A stretch of DNA of 7,655 nucleotides from an uncultured Lachnospiraceae bacterium (GTDB lineage Bacteria; Bacillota; Clostridia; Lachnospirales; Lachnospiraceae), in the NCBI GenBank assembly GCA_934402515.1, contig CAKRTZ010000074.1, positions 1-7,655 of the forward strand, in the 5' to 3' direction. The notes under the pieces are model-generated. The model ran no database searches. It was not told where the DNA came from and worked only from the letters and a program-made list of their open reading frames with translations. Below, piece by piece: positions 1-6,860 of the stretch (its first letter is position 1; the number at the start of each line of letters is the position of its first letter). The position numbers and the translations under genes were made by a program.

Positions 1-117
1 GGATTAAACAGGTTTGTTATGACGCCAACCAAATGGATTGAACAGACCAATGCTATTGGAATAGTGTCAAAAGCAGGTAGATATGGTGGAGGAACTTATG
101 CACATGATATCTCTTGA
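1..117 (+). pseudogene. KilA-N domain protein, internal fragment (cut by window start, prematurely stopped)
   Basis: Reading frame 1 is open from the window edge to a TGA at 115-117. It encodes about 38 residues, including the stretches NRFVMTPTKWIEQTNAIGI and SKAGRYGGGTYAH. These match the core of the KilA-N domain, a DNA-binding module common in phages, prophages and large DNA viruses. In the family this core is normally followed by a conserved segment beginning D-I-A-F and a C-terminal region. Here the frame reads H-D-I-S and stops, so the C-terminal half is missing, probably by deletion or frameshift. The start lies outside the window. The domain call is from recalled family consensus. 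The pseudogene status is inferred from the abrupt stop within the conserved core. Confidence 0.7.
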
Positions 118-394
118 AAAACAGATTTCTGATGTTGCAGAAGGCCTAAAGGATGTAGTGACGAAATCTGAACTTGCGGATATGATGAATAGTTTTATTT
201 CAGATGATGATGAAAAATGGCTCATGTTTAATGCAAAATTTAGTAGTGCGGATGAGAGAGTCTTTCTGTGTGGTGCTTCTTCCAAGGATGCCGGGGCTAG
301 AATAACAAGCATCGTTGAGGATTACGGAATAGCCAAATACAACTCTGTTATTGCAGGATTATTGAAAAATTCGCCATTAGTATTACCAAAATAG
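98..394 (+). CDS. Small hypothetical protein, possibly a gene remnant
   Basis: This frame encodes about 98 residues from ATG 98 and ends at TAG 392-394. A longer form from ATG 83 is possible. I prefer 98 because GGAGG at 88-92 sits 5 bases upstream. That GGAGG also encodes the glycine run of the overlapping KilA-N frame, so it may be fortuitous. The protein is acidic, has no membrane segment or signal peptide, and looks helical at its N-terminus (L-E-K-Q-I-S-D-V-A-E-G-L). I do not recognise the family. The protein-like composition suggests real coding ancestry. Its position, starting inside another broken gene, suggests it is the C-terminal piece of a larger protein left after a deletion. Confidence 0.35.
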   Translation: MHMISLEKQISDVAEGLKDVVTKSELADMMNSFISDDDEKWLMFNAKFSSADERVFLCGASSKDAGARITSIVEDYGIAKYNSVIAGLLKNSPLVLPK

Positions 395-419
395 GGAGAT
401 TATTGAAGAAGAAAACAAG

Positions 420-770
420 ATGTTACATATATACTCGTGTAAGGATGTTGATGCACAGGCAGAACTTGTAAAAGAAATAGATTATAAATATTTTGTTGAT
501 GTAATTGGTCTGCCAATAGCAAGAAGTATAAATGATAAAGTGGCGAATATATGTAAGTTTTTTAAGGTCGCAGATTTGAGAATTATGTTACAACCAGATT
601 TTTTGGTAAATTTCAGATCAAGTTCATCTTGTAATACCGAGAAGAATATTATTAATTCTAGGGCATGGATTCAGACAGCTATGAATATCTCAAAAGGTAT
701 TGAAACTAAACCTTATAATGCAGTGAAGTTAAAAGAAAAGTATGTGATAGAAATAAAGCATACTGCATAA
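420..770 (+). CDS. Hypothetical protein, possible fragment of an HTH/ImmA-type protein
   Basis: This frame encodes 116 residues from ATG 420 to TAA 768-770. It stays open upstream to 381, where it would add residues such as R-E-I-I-E-E-E-N-K, and there is no convincing ribosome binding site before 420. The gene may therefore be the tail of a longer, frameshifted reading frame. The middle shows the pattern V-x(2)-I-C-K-F-F-K-V, then N-F-R-S-S-S, then A-W-I-Q-T-A, and then E-T-K-P-Y-N. This order (FF-V, FR-S, W-hydrophobic, KP-F/Y) resembles, from memory, the linker between the helix-turn-helix and the metallopeptidase in XRE/ImmA-type antitoxin or phage regulators. No HTH and no HExxH motif is present, so any such protein is truncated at both ends. 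Base composition is AT-rich; one 60-base line counted by hand (421-480) is 35% GC. Confidence 0.35.
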   Translation: MLHIYSCKDVDAQAELVKEIDYKYFVDVIGLPIARSINDKVANICKFFKVADLRIMLQPDFLVNFRSSSSCNTEKNIINSRAWIQTAMNISKGIETKPYNAVKLKEKYVIEIKHTA

Positions 771-783
771 ATTATGTGATTCT

Positions 784-818
784 ATAGGGGGGTCGTGAAA
801 TACGATAACCCCTATTTT
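784..818 (+). terminator. Probable rho-independent terminator after the left-end genes
   Basis: ATAGGGG at 784-790 pairs perfectly with CCCCTAT at 809-815. A second short stem, TCGT at 793-796 with ACGA at 802-805, closes a 5-base loop after a small internal loop. TTTT at 815-818 (the first T is also in the stem), then A-G-T-T-T, follows the stem. The hairpin lies 14 bases after the stop at 770 and before the operon promoter, so it separates the decayed left end from the operon. Confidence 0.6.
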
Positions 819-819
819 A

Positions 820-940
820 GTTTCCATTCTTTACTTTATGCTAAGTTATGCAGAAAAAAGTCAAGAGAAAATCTGGAAACCGCTTGAAGCTTACGGGTTT
901 CCATACTAAAATGGAAACTAAGAAAGAGAATTTGGTTTCC
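820..940. promoter_or_regulatory. Array of alternating GTTTCCAT half-sites, candidate TetR operators
   Basis: Five copies of a GTTTCC(AT) half-site occur in about 120 bases. They are 820-827 (forward), 875-880 (reverse, GGAAAC), 897-904 (forward), 911-918 (reverse, ATGGAAAC) and 935-940 (forward). The central pair, 897-904 and 911-918, forms an 8+6+8 base palindrome that covers the -10 box. The pair 875-881/896-902 makes a second inverted repeat over the -35 box, and 913-918/935-940 a third over the likely transcript start. TetR-family proteins bind palindromes of about this size as dimers, and the regulator gene is the next gene downstream. Self-binding is an inference from position and symmetry. 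Confidence 0.6.
884..912 (+). promoter_or_regulatory. Sigma-A-type promoter of the operon
   Basis: TTGAAG at 884-889 and TAAAAT at 907-912 are separated by 17 bases, the optimal spacing for housekeeping sigma factor promoters. Each box differs from consensus at only one or two positions. Transcription would start near 918-920, giving a leader of about 37 bases before the regulator ATG at 956. The -10 box lies inside the 897-918 palindrome, so a bound repressor would directly exclude polymerase. A start codon at 848 would lie upstream of this promoter, which argues against the longer form of the regulator. Confidence 0.65.
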
Positions 941-955
941 ACAAGGAGGATGCCC

Positions 956-1519
956 ATGCAGGACGATGTAAGCGCAATGGTGCGCGCACAAGCCATGGAA
1001 CTGTTTCGACAGCAGGGACTGCGGTTTACCATGCAGCAGGTGGCGGAACCATTACATATCAGCAAAAAGACCATTTATACCGTGTATCCGTCCAAGGAAG
1101 AACTTCTGCTTTCCATGGTGGATGCAGCTTTTGAAGAAATCCATCGCTGCAAGCAGAAAATTCTGGAAAGTGATGGGTCACTGCTGGAAAAACTCCGGGC
1201 GGTCATCATTGCCATGCCGGAGGAGTACAGCGCTCTGGACTTGCAGCAGATGAAGGAACTGGAGGAAAAATACCCGGCGGTAGCGGTGCGGGTGCGTGAC
1301 CAGTTGGAAACGGGATGGGAGCCTACCATGACCCTGCTGGAGCAGGCAGTGGAGGAGGGCGTCATCCGTCCGGTATCGCTGTCGGTGCTGCGCCAGATGA
1401 TTACGGCATCCATTGAAAACTTTCTGGAGGACCGCAGTCTTGCAGAAAGCGGCATGAGTTATTCAAAAGTACTGGAAGAAATGATTTCAATTTTAATGGA
1501 AGGAGTGATTCCGCGATGA
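956..1519 (+). CDS. TetR/AcrR-family transcriptional regulator
   Basis: The gene encodes 187 residues, a typical TetR-family length. The N-terminal DNA-binding domain has the family layout: a first helix with A-x-E-L-F-R-Q-Q-G (residues 13-21), then a helix-turn-helix at about 25-44 (T-M-Q-Q-V-A-E-P-L-H-I-S-K-K-T-I-Y-x-V-Y) followed by the usual K-E-E-L. The remaining ~130 helical residues would form the ligand-binding and dimer domain, which is too variable to name a ligand. ATG 956 is chosen because AAGGAGG at 943-949 is 6 bases upstream. ATG 950 is too close to that site, and the extension to 848 overlaps the promoter. It is the first gene of the operon and shares ATGA with the next gene. 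It probably represses its own promoter through the flanking half-sites and is released by a glycoside or its product. An activator role cannot be excluded. Confidence 0.9.
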   Translation: MQDDVSAMVRAQAMELFRQQGLRFTMQQVAEPLHISKKTIYTVYPSKEELLLSMVDAAFEEIHRCKQKILESDGSLLEKLRAVIIAMPEEYSALDLQQMKELEEKYPAVAVRVRDQLETGWEPTMTLLEQAVEEGVIRPVSLSVLRQMITASIENFLEDRSLAESGMSYSKVLEEMISILMEGVIPR

Positions 1520-3897
1520 AGTACAGTTTTTGTGATGGATGGGAGTTTATACCCCACTGGGACGAGGACTTTGGCAAAGGACTGCCGGTGGAGAACCAAG
1601 AGTCTGTGAGATTACCCCATACCTGTAAAGAAGTTCCCCTGCATTATGCATCCCCGGCAGATTATGAAATGCTCTGCGGCTACCGTAAACGGTTCCGTGT
1701 GCCATCCCGGCAGGAGGCACCGAGGCTGTTTCTACGTTTTGACGGCGCCGCGCATCAGGCAACGGTATGGGTCAATGGAAAACTGGCAGGACAGCACAGG
1801 GGCGGCTACACTGCATTTACGGTGGAGATTACAGACCTGGTAGACCGGGAAAAGGAGAATCTGTTGACGGTGCAGCTGGACACCCACGAAGACCCGACTG
1901 TTCCGCCTTTCGGATTTGTCATCGACTATCTGACCTACGGTGGGCTATACCGGGAAGTATGGCTGGAAACCTCGGCAGAAAGTCGTCTGACTGACTTGTT
2001 TGCATACACACCCACATTGCAAAGTGCTGTCGTCCAGTGGACTGCAGAACATCTGGAGCAGATTGTGAACATCCGGGTTCGGCTGGAAACCGTGGACGGC
2101 AAAGTGCTGACAGAGCAGACCACAGAAAAAACAGAGAAGGGCGAACTGCACTTTTCCGTTCCAGAGGCAGAGCCGTGGGATACGGAGCATCCTGTGCTAC
2201 ATCGTGGGGTGGCAGAATTACTGGATGCCGTGGGACAGGCTGTGGAACGGAAACAGGTTACTTTTGGTTTCCGCACCGCGGAATTCCAGGCAGACGGCTT
2301 TTATCTCAATGGGAAAAAGACCTTTTTGCGGGGACTGAACCGCCATCAGAGTTATCCCTACATCGGTTACGCGGCACCGGAAAGCTTACAAAGGGAGGAT
2401 GTCCGTATTTTGCAGGAGGAACTCCACTGCACGGCAGTCCGCACCAGCCACTATCCACAAAGCCAGTATTTTCTGGAGGAATGTGACAGGCGGGGCTTGC
2501 TGGTATTCACGGAATTACCGGGATGGCAGCACATCGGTGACGATGCCTGGAAGGATGCCGCCTGTGAGATGCTTACGGAGATGATTTTGCAGAACCGCAG
2601 TCATCCCAGCATCATCCTGTGGGGAGTACGCATCAACGAGAGCGTGGATGATGATGCCTTTTACACCCGCACCAACCAGATTGCCCATCAACTGGACCCC
2701 AGCCGTGCCACCTCCGGTGTGCGGTATCTGGAAAAGAGCCACCTGTTGGAAGATGTGTATGCTTACAACGATTTTTCCCATAATGGCACAACACCCGGTG
2801 CGAAGAAGAAAAAGGATGTGACGACGGAGAGGGATAAGGCACTGCTTATCTCCGAATGTAACGGCCACATGTATCCCACGAAGGCTTTTGACGATGGACC
2901 CCACCGGCAGGAACATGCTCTGCGGCATGTCCGGGTACAGAACGCCGCTTATGGCAGTGGGGAACACGCCGGCTGCTTTGGCTGGTGCATGTTTGACTAC
3001 CAGACCCACAAGGATTTCGGTTCCGGTGACCGCATCTGCTACCACGGGGTAATGGATATGTTCCGCAACCCGAAACTGGCGGCAGCGGTCTATGCCAGCC
3101 AGGGAGACACCGACCCGGTTCTGGAAATCAGTTCTTCCATGGATATCGGTGACAGCCCGGCGGGACAACTGGGCAAAGTCTACGCCTTTAGCAATGCCAA
3201 AGAGGTAAAACTTTACAAAAATGATGTGTTTGTCACGAGTCTGCGCCGCAGCGAGTGGGCAGCTTTGCCCCATCCGCCTTTTGTGGTGGATGATACCATC
3301 GGGGAACTGTTGGAAACCCAGGAACTTTTTTCCCCTTCTAAAGCAGCCATTCTCCGGGATTGCCTGCTGGCTGCCGGAAAATATGGGTTGGCGGGACTGC
3401 CCCTTTCCTACAAACTCAAGCTGGGATGGTGCATGCTGCGGTACAAGATGAGCTTTGAAGAAGGTGTGGCGCTCTATGGCAAATATGTGGGCAACTGGGG
3501 AGGCGAGGCTACCCGCTGGCGGTTCGATGCGATACAGGAAAATAAAGTTGTCCGCAGTGTGACCATCTGTCCCAGTGTAAAGCTGCACCTGGAAGTCCTG
3601 GTGAGCCACCAGACTCTCCGAGAAAAAGATACTTACGATATGGCAGCCATCCGGGTGCGGATCCTGGACGGAAATGGAAATCCTGCCCCCTACGCCCAAC
3701 TGCCGGTGCACTTTGCATTGGAAGGAGATGCAGAACTTGTAGGCTCCCAAACAGCGGTGGCAGAAGGCGGGATGACCGGCACCTATCTGCGCACTGTGGG
3801 GAAAGCAGGAAAAGCGGTACTGACCGTTTCAGCCCCCCAGATGGAATCTGTCACGTTATCATTTACATTAGAAAAGGAGGATGCGATATGGAACTGA
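1516..3897 (+). CDS. Glycoside hydrolase family 2 protein (beta-galactosidase-like)
   Basis: The protein has 793 residues and no signal peptide, so it acts in the cytoplasm. Residues ~1-155 form the jelly-roll sugar-binding domain (F-L-R-F-D-G-A, V-W-V-N-G, H-x-G-G-Y, Y-G-G-L-Y-R). An Ig-like domain follows at ~156-254, then the TIM barrel at ~255-530 (F-L-R-G-L-N-R-H-Q, V-R-T-S-H-Y-P). The predicted acid/base is E375 in W-G-V-R-I-N-E-S and the nucleophile E447 in L-I-S-E-C-N-G-H. Beyond the barrel is a further Ig-like region interrupted by a helical segment at ~595-655, then a last Ig-like domain at ~700-790. Family members hydrolyse beta-linked galactose, glucuronic acid, mannose and others. 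The N-x-K motif of beta-glucuronidases is not evident where expected, so a beta-galactosidase-like activity is favoured but not proven. GGAAGGAG at 1498-1505 is the ribosome binding site. It overlaps the regulator by 4 bases and the transporter by 10. Confidence 0.92.
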   Translation: MKYSFCDGWEFIPHWDEDFGKGLPVENQESVRLPHTCKEVPLHYASPADYEMLCGYRKRFRVPSRQEAPRLFLRFDGAAHQATVWVNGKLAGQHRGGYTAFTVEITDLVDREKENLLTVQLDTHEDPTVPPFGFVIDYLTYGGLYREVWLETSAESRLTDLFAYTPTLQSAVVQWTAEHLEQIVNIRVRLETVDGKVLTEQTTEKTEKGELHFSVPEAEPWDTEHPVLHRGVAELLDAVGQAVERKQVTFGFRTAEFQADGFYLNGKKTFLRGLNRHQSYPYIGYAAPESLQREDVRILQEELHCTAVRTSHYPQSQYFLEECDRRGLLVFTELPGWQHIGDDAWKDAACEMLTEMILQNRSHPSIILWGVRINESVDDDAFYTRTNQIAHQLDPSRATSGVRYLEKSHLLEDVYAYNDFSHNGTTPGAKKKKDVTTERDKALLISECNGHMYPTKAFDDGPHRQEHALRHVRVQNAAYGSGEHAGCFGWCMFDYQTHKDFGSGDRICYHGVMDMFRNPKLAAAVYASQGDTDPVLEISSSMDIGDSPAGQLGKVYAFSNAKEVKLYKNDVFVTSLRRSEWAALPHPPFVVDDTIGELLETQELFSPSKAAILRDCLLAAGKYGLAGLPLSYKLKLGWCMLRYKMSFEEGVALYGKYVGNWGGEATRWRFDAIQENKVVRSVTICPSVKLHLEVLVSHQTLREKDTYDMAAIRVRILDGNGNPAPYAQLPVHFALEGDAELVGSQTAVAEGGMTGTYLRTVGKAGKAVLTVSAPQMESVTLSFTLEKEDAIWN

Positions 3898-5273
3898 ATT
3901 TGAAACAGAAAGCCGCTTTTGGTATTGGCGCCGTGGGCAAGGACATGGTGTATGCGCTGTCGGCATCTTATGTGATGTACTATTATCAGGATGTGCTGGG
4001 GCTTTCAGCCAGTTTTGTGGGACTTGTGCTGATGGCGGCACGGATTTTTGATGCGTTCAATGACCCCTTTATGGGAATTCTGGTGGCAAAAACCCATACC
4101 CGCTGGGGGAAATTCCGTCCCTGGATTTTTTCCGGAACGATACTCAATGCCCTGGTACTTTATGCTCTGTTTGCGGCTCCGGGGCTCAGTGGGGCTGCAC
4201 TGATGGTTTACTTCAGCATCGTGTACATTTTGTGGGGCGTTACCTATACCATGATGGACATTCCCTACTGGTCGATGATTCCTGCGGTAACCCGGACACC
4301 TGAAGACCGGGAAAATCTTTCCATGGTGGGACGTACCTGTGCCGGTGTGGGTTCCGCGCTGATCGCCATGTTTACCATGCTGTTGGTTGGAATCCTGGGC
4401 GGGGAAAGTGAACGCGCCGGTTTCTGCTGGGTAGCACTGATTGTGGCAGTGGTGTTTGTGGTGACCGAGGTAATCTGCTGTGCCTCCGTGCGGGAAACGA
4501 CCACAAGCGAGATGAAAACTGCCACGGTAAAGGAAATGTTTTCTGCCCTGTTCCACAATGACCAGGCGATGGTGGTGGTAGGCAGTATCGTGCTGATTAA
4601 CTCCGCGTTGTATCTCACCTCCAACTTTATTATTTATTTCTTCAAGTATGACTTCGGCGGAACTGGATGGAAAGCTACCTATACACTGTTTTCCACTGTG
4701 GGCGGTGCCGCCCAGATTCTGGGTATGATGGTGCTTTATCCCCTGCTGCGCAAAAAATTCAGCAGTACGCAGGTATTCCACCTAAGTCTGGTGCTGGCGC
4801 TCTGTGGCTACGCAGCACTTCTGGTATTCTGCCTCACCGGGCTGTCCCACAGTCTGGCTCTGCTGTGCATACCGGGTGTGGTGGTGTTTGCATGTAACGG
4901 GATGCTGAGTGTGCTGACCACTCTGTTTCTTTCCAACAGCGTGGACTACGGTCAGTTGAAAACCGGACGACGGGAGGAAAGCGTTATTTTCTCCATGCAG
5001 ACCTTTGTGGTAAAAGCAGCATCCGGTGTAGCCGTATTCCTTACCGGTATCGGACTGGATATCATCGGTCTGGTGGGAAACACTGAGGAGACCGGTCCCG
5101 TGGCAGTACAAAGTGCTGGCACCCTGTTGGGACTGCGGCTGATGATGACCATTCTGCCCATGCTGGTACTGACCGGAGTGTTGCTGTTATTCCGCCACAA
5201 ATTTACGCTCACAGACGAGCGTGCCGCCGAGATCAGCGCACAGCTCCATAAGGAGGAGACTTCCCATGACTGA
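3888..5273 (+). CDS. MelB-like GPH-family sugar:cation symporter
   Basis: The protein has 461 residues and about twelve hydrophobic segments, the usual size for the glycoside-pentoside-hexuronide:cation symporters of the major facilitator superfamily. The signature D-A-F-N-D-P-F-M-G followed by R-W-G-K-F-R-P-W lies at residues 55-79. Residues known in enterobacterial MelB to form the cation site (D55, N58, D59, T121) and the sugar site (D19, D124, W128, R149) are present at the same numbers. The conserved lysine of helix XI is K376 in Q-T-F-V-V-K, one residue from MelB K377. The protein should therefore be an active symporter importing a galactoside with Na+, Li+ or H+. AAGGAGG at 3874-3880 lies 7 bases before the ATG. 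The gene overlaps the GH2 gene by 10 bases and the GH36 gene by 8. Substrate (melibiose-like alpha-galactoside or another glycoside) is inferred from the residues and neighbours. Confidence 0.92.
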   Translation: MELNLKQKAAFGIGAVGKDMVYALSASYVMYYYQDVLGLSASFVGLVLMAARIFDAFNDPFMGILVAKTHTRWGKFRPWIFSGTILNALVLYALFAAPGLSGAALMVYFSIVYILWGVTYTMMDIPYWSMIPAVTRTPEDRENLSMVGRTCAGVGSALIAMFTMLLVGILGGESERAGFCWVALIVAVVFVVTEVICCASVRETTTSEMKTATVKEMFSALFHNDQAMVVVGSIVLINSALYLTSNFIIYFFKYDFGGTGWKATYTLFSTVGGAAQILGMMVLYPLLRKKFSSTQVFHLSLVLALCGYAALLVFCLTGLSHSLALLCIPGVVVFACNGMLSVLTTLFLSNSVDYGQLKTGRREESVIFSMQTFVVKAASGVAVFLTGIGLDIIGLVGNTEETGPVAVQSAGTLLGLRLMMTILPMLVLTGVLLLFRHKFTLTDERAAEISAQLHKEETSHD

Positions 5274-6843
5274 CACGTTGCACTGGTACGCGGAAACCAC
5301 CGGTGGTGTGCGGCAGGGCAGCCGCCCGGTTACAGAATGTAGTGGCGTACTGCATCTGGCTGAGGAACTGCCTGCCGGAACACTGAAAAACGTAAAAGCA
5401 GAACTGCCGTGGACAATGGCAGAGGAGGAAAGGCTGTTCATGAACGGCTACCAGACCTGGACTTACAGCCCGGAACTGAACCGGAACGGAAAGCTGCGGG
5501 GAACCGACCATATTCCTGCACCTCTGCGGAAAAAATATGCCTTTGACCGTTACGGCGATTACCACTTTGTACCTTATGGCAAGCAAAAAGGTCAGAGCCA
5601 TGGCTTTTCCTACTGCTATTTCCGTAAGGGCGACCGCTTCCGATTGGTGGGTTCACTGGATGAAACTCCGGGCTATACCATCTTCCGTTACGACAGCCGG
5701 AAATCCCTGCTTACTCTGGAACGGGACTGTGCCGGAGTAGAACATCCCGGTGGCAGTTTCCCACTGTTTACCCTCTTCTTTGCCGAGGGCAGTGAGTCGG
5801 AGGTGTTCGATGGGTGGTTTCGTGCCATGGAAATGAAACCCCGCACAGAACAGAAACTGGCGGGTTATTCCAGCTGGTACAACCGTTATCAGGAAATTAC
5901 CGAATCTGCCATCCGGGAGGATTTGCAGGGATGCCGGAGCCTGCTTTTGCCGGGAGATTTGTTCCAGATTGACGATGGCTGGGAGCCGAAAGTGGGGGAC
6001 TGGCTGGAAACTGACAGACAGAAATTCCCCCAGGGACTGAAAGGCATGGTGGATGAAATCCATGCCAGCGGATTTCAGGCGGGACTTTGGCTGGCACCCT
6101 TCGTGTGCGAAAAAGATTCGGCGTTGTTCCGGGAACATCCGGACTGGCTGCTACAGGTAAAAGGAGAGCCGTGGTGCTGTGGCGGCAACTGGAGCGGCTT
6201 TTATGCGCTGGATATCGACCATCCGGCGGTGCTGGACTATCTCCACAGAGTGTTTGACCTGGTGCTGAAGGAATGGGGCTTTGATTTGGTTAAGCTGGAC
6301 TTTTTGTATGGAGCGGCGCCTTTTGGCAACGCAAGGGAGAGCCGCGCCGCCCGGATGCGCCGAGCCATGGAACTATTGCGGGAATGGTGCGGAGACAAGC
6401 TGATTCTTGGCTGTGGCGTGCCGGTGATGCCGGCTTTTGGACTGGTGGACTACTGCCGCGTCAGCTGTGATGTGGGACTGGACTGGGACGATGTGTGGTA
6501 TATGCGCCTGTTTCACCGGGAAAGAGTATCCACCCGGCAGGCAATTAACAACACGGTTTTCCGGCGGCAGTTGAATGGGCGCGCCTATGGCAGTGACCCG
6601 GATGTGTTTTTCCTCCGGGAGGAAAACTGTAAGCTGACGGCAGAGCAGAAACACACCCTTGCCACGGTAAATGCCCTGTTGGGAAATGTGTTCCTCACCT
6701 CCGACATGCCATCCCGCTACACGGAGGCACAGCGTGCAGAATACCGCCGCCTGCGGGAGCTGTTTGAACATGCCGAACAGGTGCAGGTGGAAATCGAGGA
6801 TGGTGTTTTCTGCATCCGGTACCAGATGGATGGGATAGAATAA
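5266..6843 (+). CDS. GH36 alpha-galactosidase, short Thermotoga GalA type
   Basis: The protein has 525 residues and no signal peptide. It follows the compact GH36 layout of the Thermotoga maritima enzyme rather than the ~720-residue form. An N-terminal beta-sandwich (1-~195) leads into a TIM barrel with F-Q-I-D-D-G-W (233-239), G-L-W-L-A-P-F (273-279), H-P-D-W (291-294), K-L-D-F-L-Y (343-348), I-L-G-C-G-V-P (380-386) and R-V-S-C-D (398-402). By comparison D345 is the nucleophile and D402 the acid/base. A S-D-P-D...L-R-E-E segment (443-453) matches the end of the barrel in that subgroup. It should release terminal alpha-galactose from imported oligosaccharides. ATG 5266 is chosen over an upstream in-frame GTG at 5221 because AAGGAGG at 5250-5256 sits 9 bases before it, and the conserved region begins only after it. 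It overlaps the transporter gene by 8 bases. No terminator hairpin is visible after its stop. Confidence 0.9.
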   Translation: MTDTLHWYAETTGGVRQGSRPVTECSGVLHLAEELPAGTLKNVKAELPWTMAEEERLFMNGYQTWTYSPELNRNGKLRGTDHIPAPLRKKYAFDRYGDYHFVPYGKQKGQSHGFSYCYFRKGDRFRLVGSLDETPGYTIFRYDSRKSLLTLERDCAGVEHPGGSFPLFTLFFAEGSESEVFDGWFRAMEMKPRTEQKLAGYSSWYNRYQEITESAIREDLQGCRSLLLPGDLFQIDDGWEPKVGDWLETDRQKFPQGLKGMVDEIHASGFQAGLWLAPFVCEKDSALFREHPDWLLQVKGEPWCCGGNWSGFYALDIDHPAVLDYLHRVFDLVLKEWGFDLVKLDFLYGAAPFGNARESRAARMRRAMELLREWCGDKLILGCGVPVMPAFGLVDYCRVSCDVGLDWDDVWYMRLFHRERVSTRQAINNTVFRRQLNGRAYGSDPDVFFLREENCKLTAEQKHTLATVNALLGNVFLTSDMPSRYTEAQRAEYRRLRELFEHAEQVQVEIEDGVFCIRYQMDGIE

Positions 6844-6860
6844 AAAAGAAAGTGAAGAAA

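Noticed and set aside
848..955. Longer start for the TetR regulator at ATG 848
   Set aside because: It would place the coding start ahead of the promoter at 884-912, has no good ribosome binding site, and adds 36 basic residues not typical of the family. AAGGAGG at 943-949 fits ATG 956.
2515..3750. Long open frame on the minus strand, about 411 codons
   Set aside because: It lies wholly opposite the well-supported GH2 gene and has no recognisable motif. It reflects the GC-rich codon pattern of the sense strand.
4005..4781. Minus-strand open frame opposite the transporter gene
   Set aside because: It is rich in histidine and glutamine, as expected for the complement of membrane-protein codons, and shows no family features.
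5221..5265. GTG start giving a 540-residue GH36 protein
   Set aside because: The 15 extra residues lie within the end of the transporter gene, and a strong ribosome binding site at 5250-5256 points to ATG 5266.
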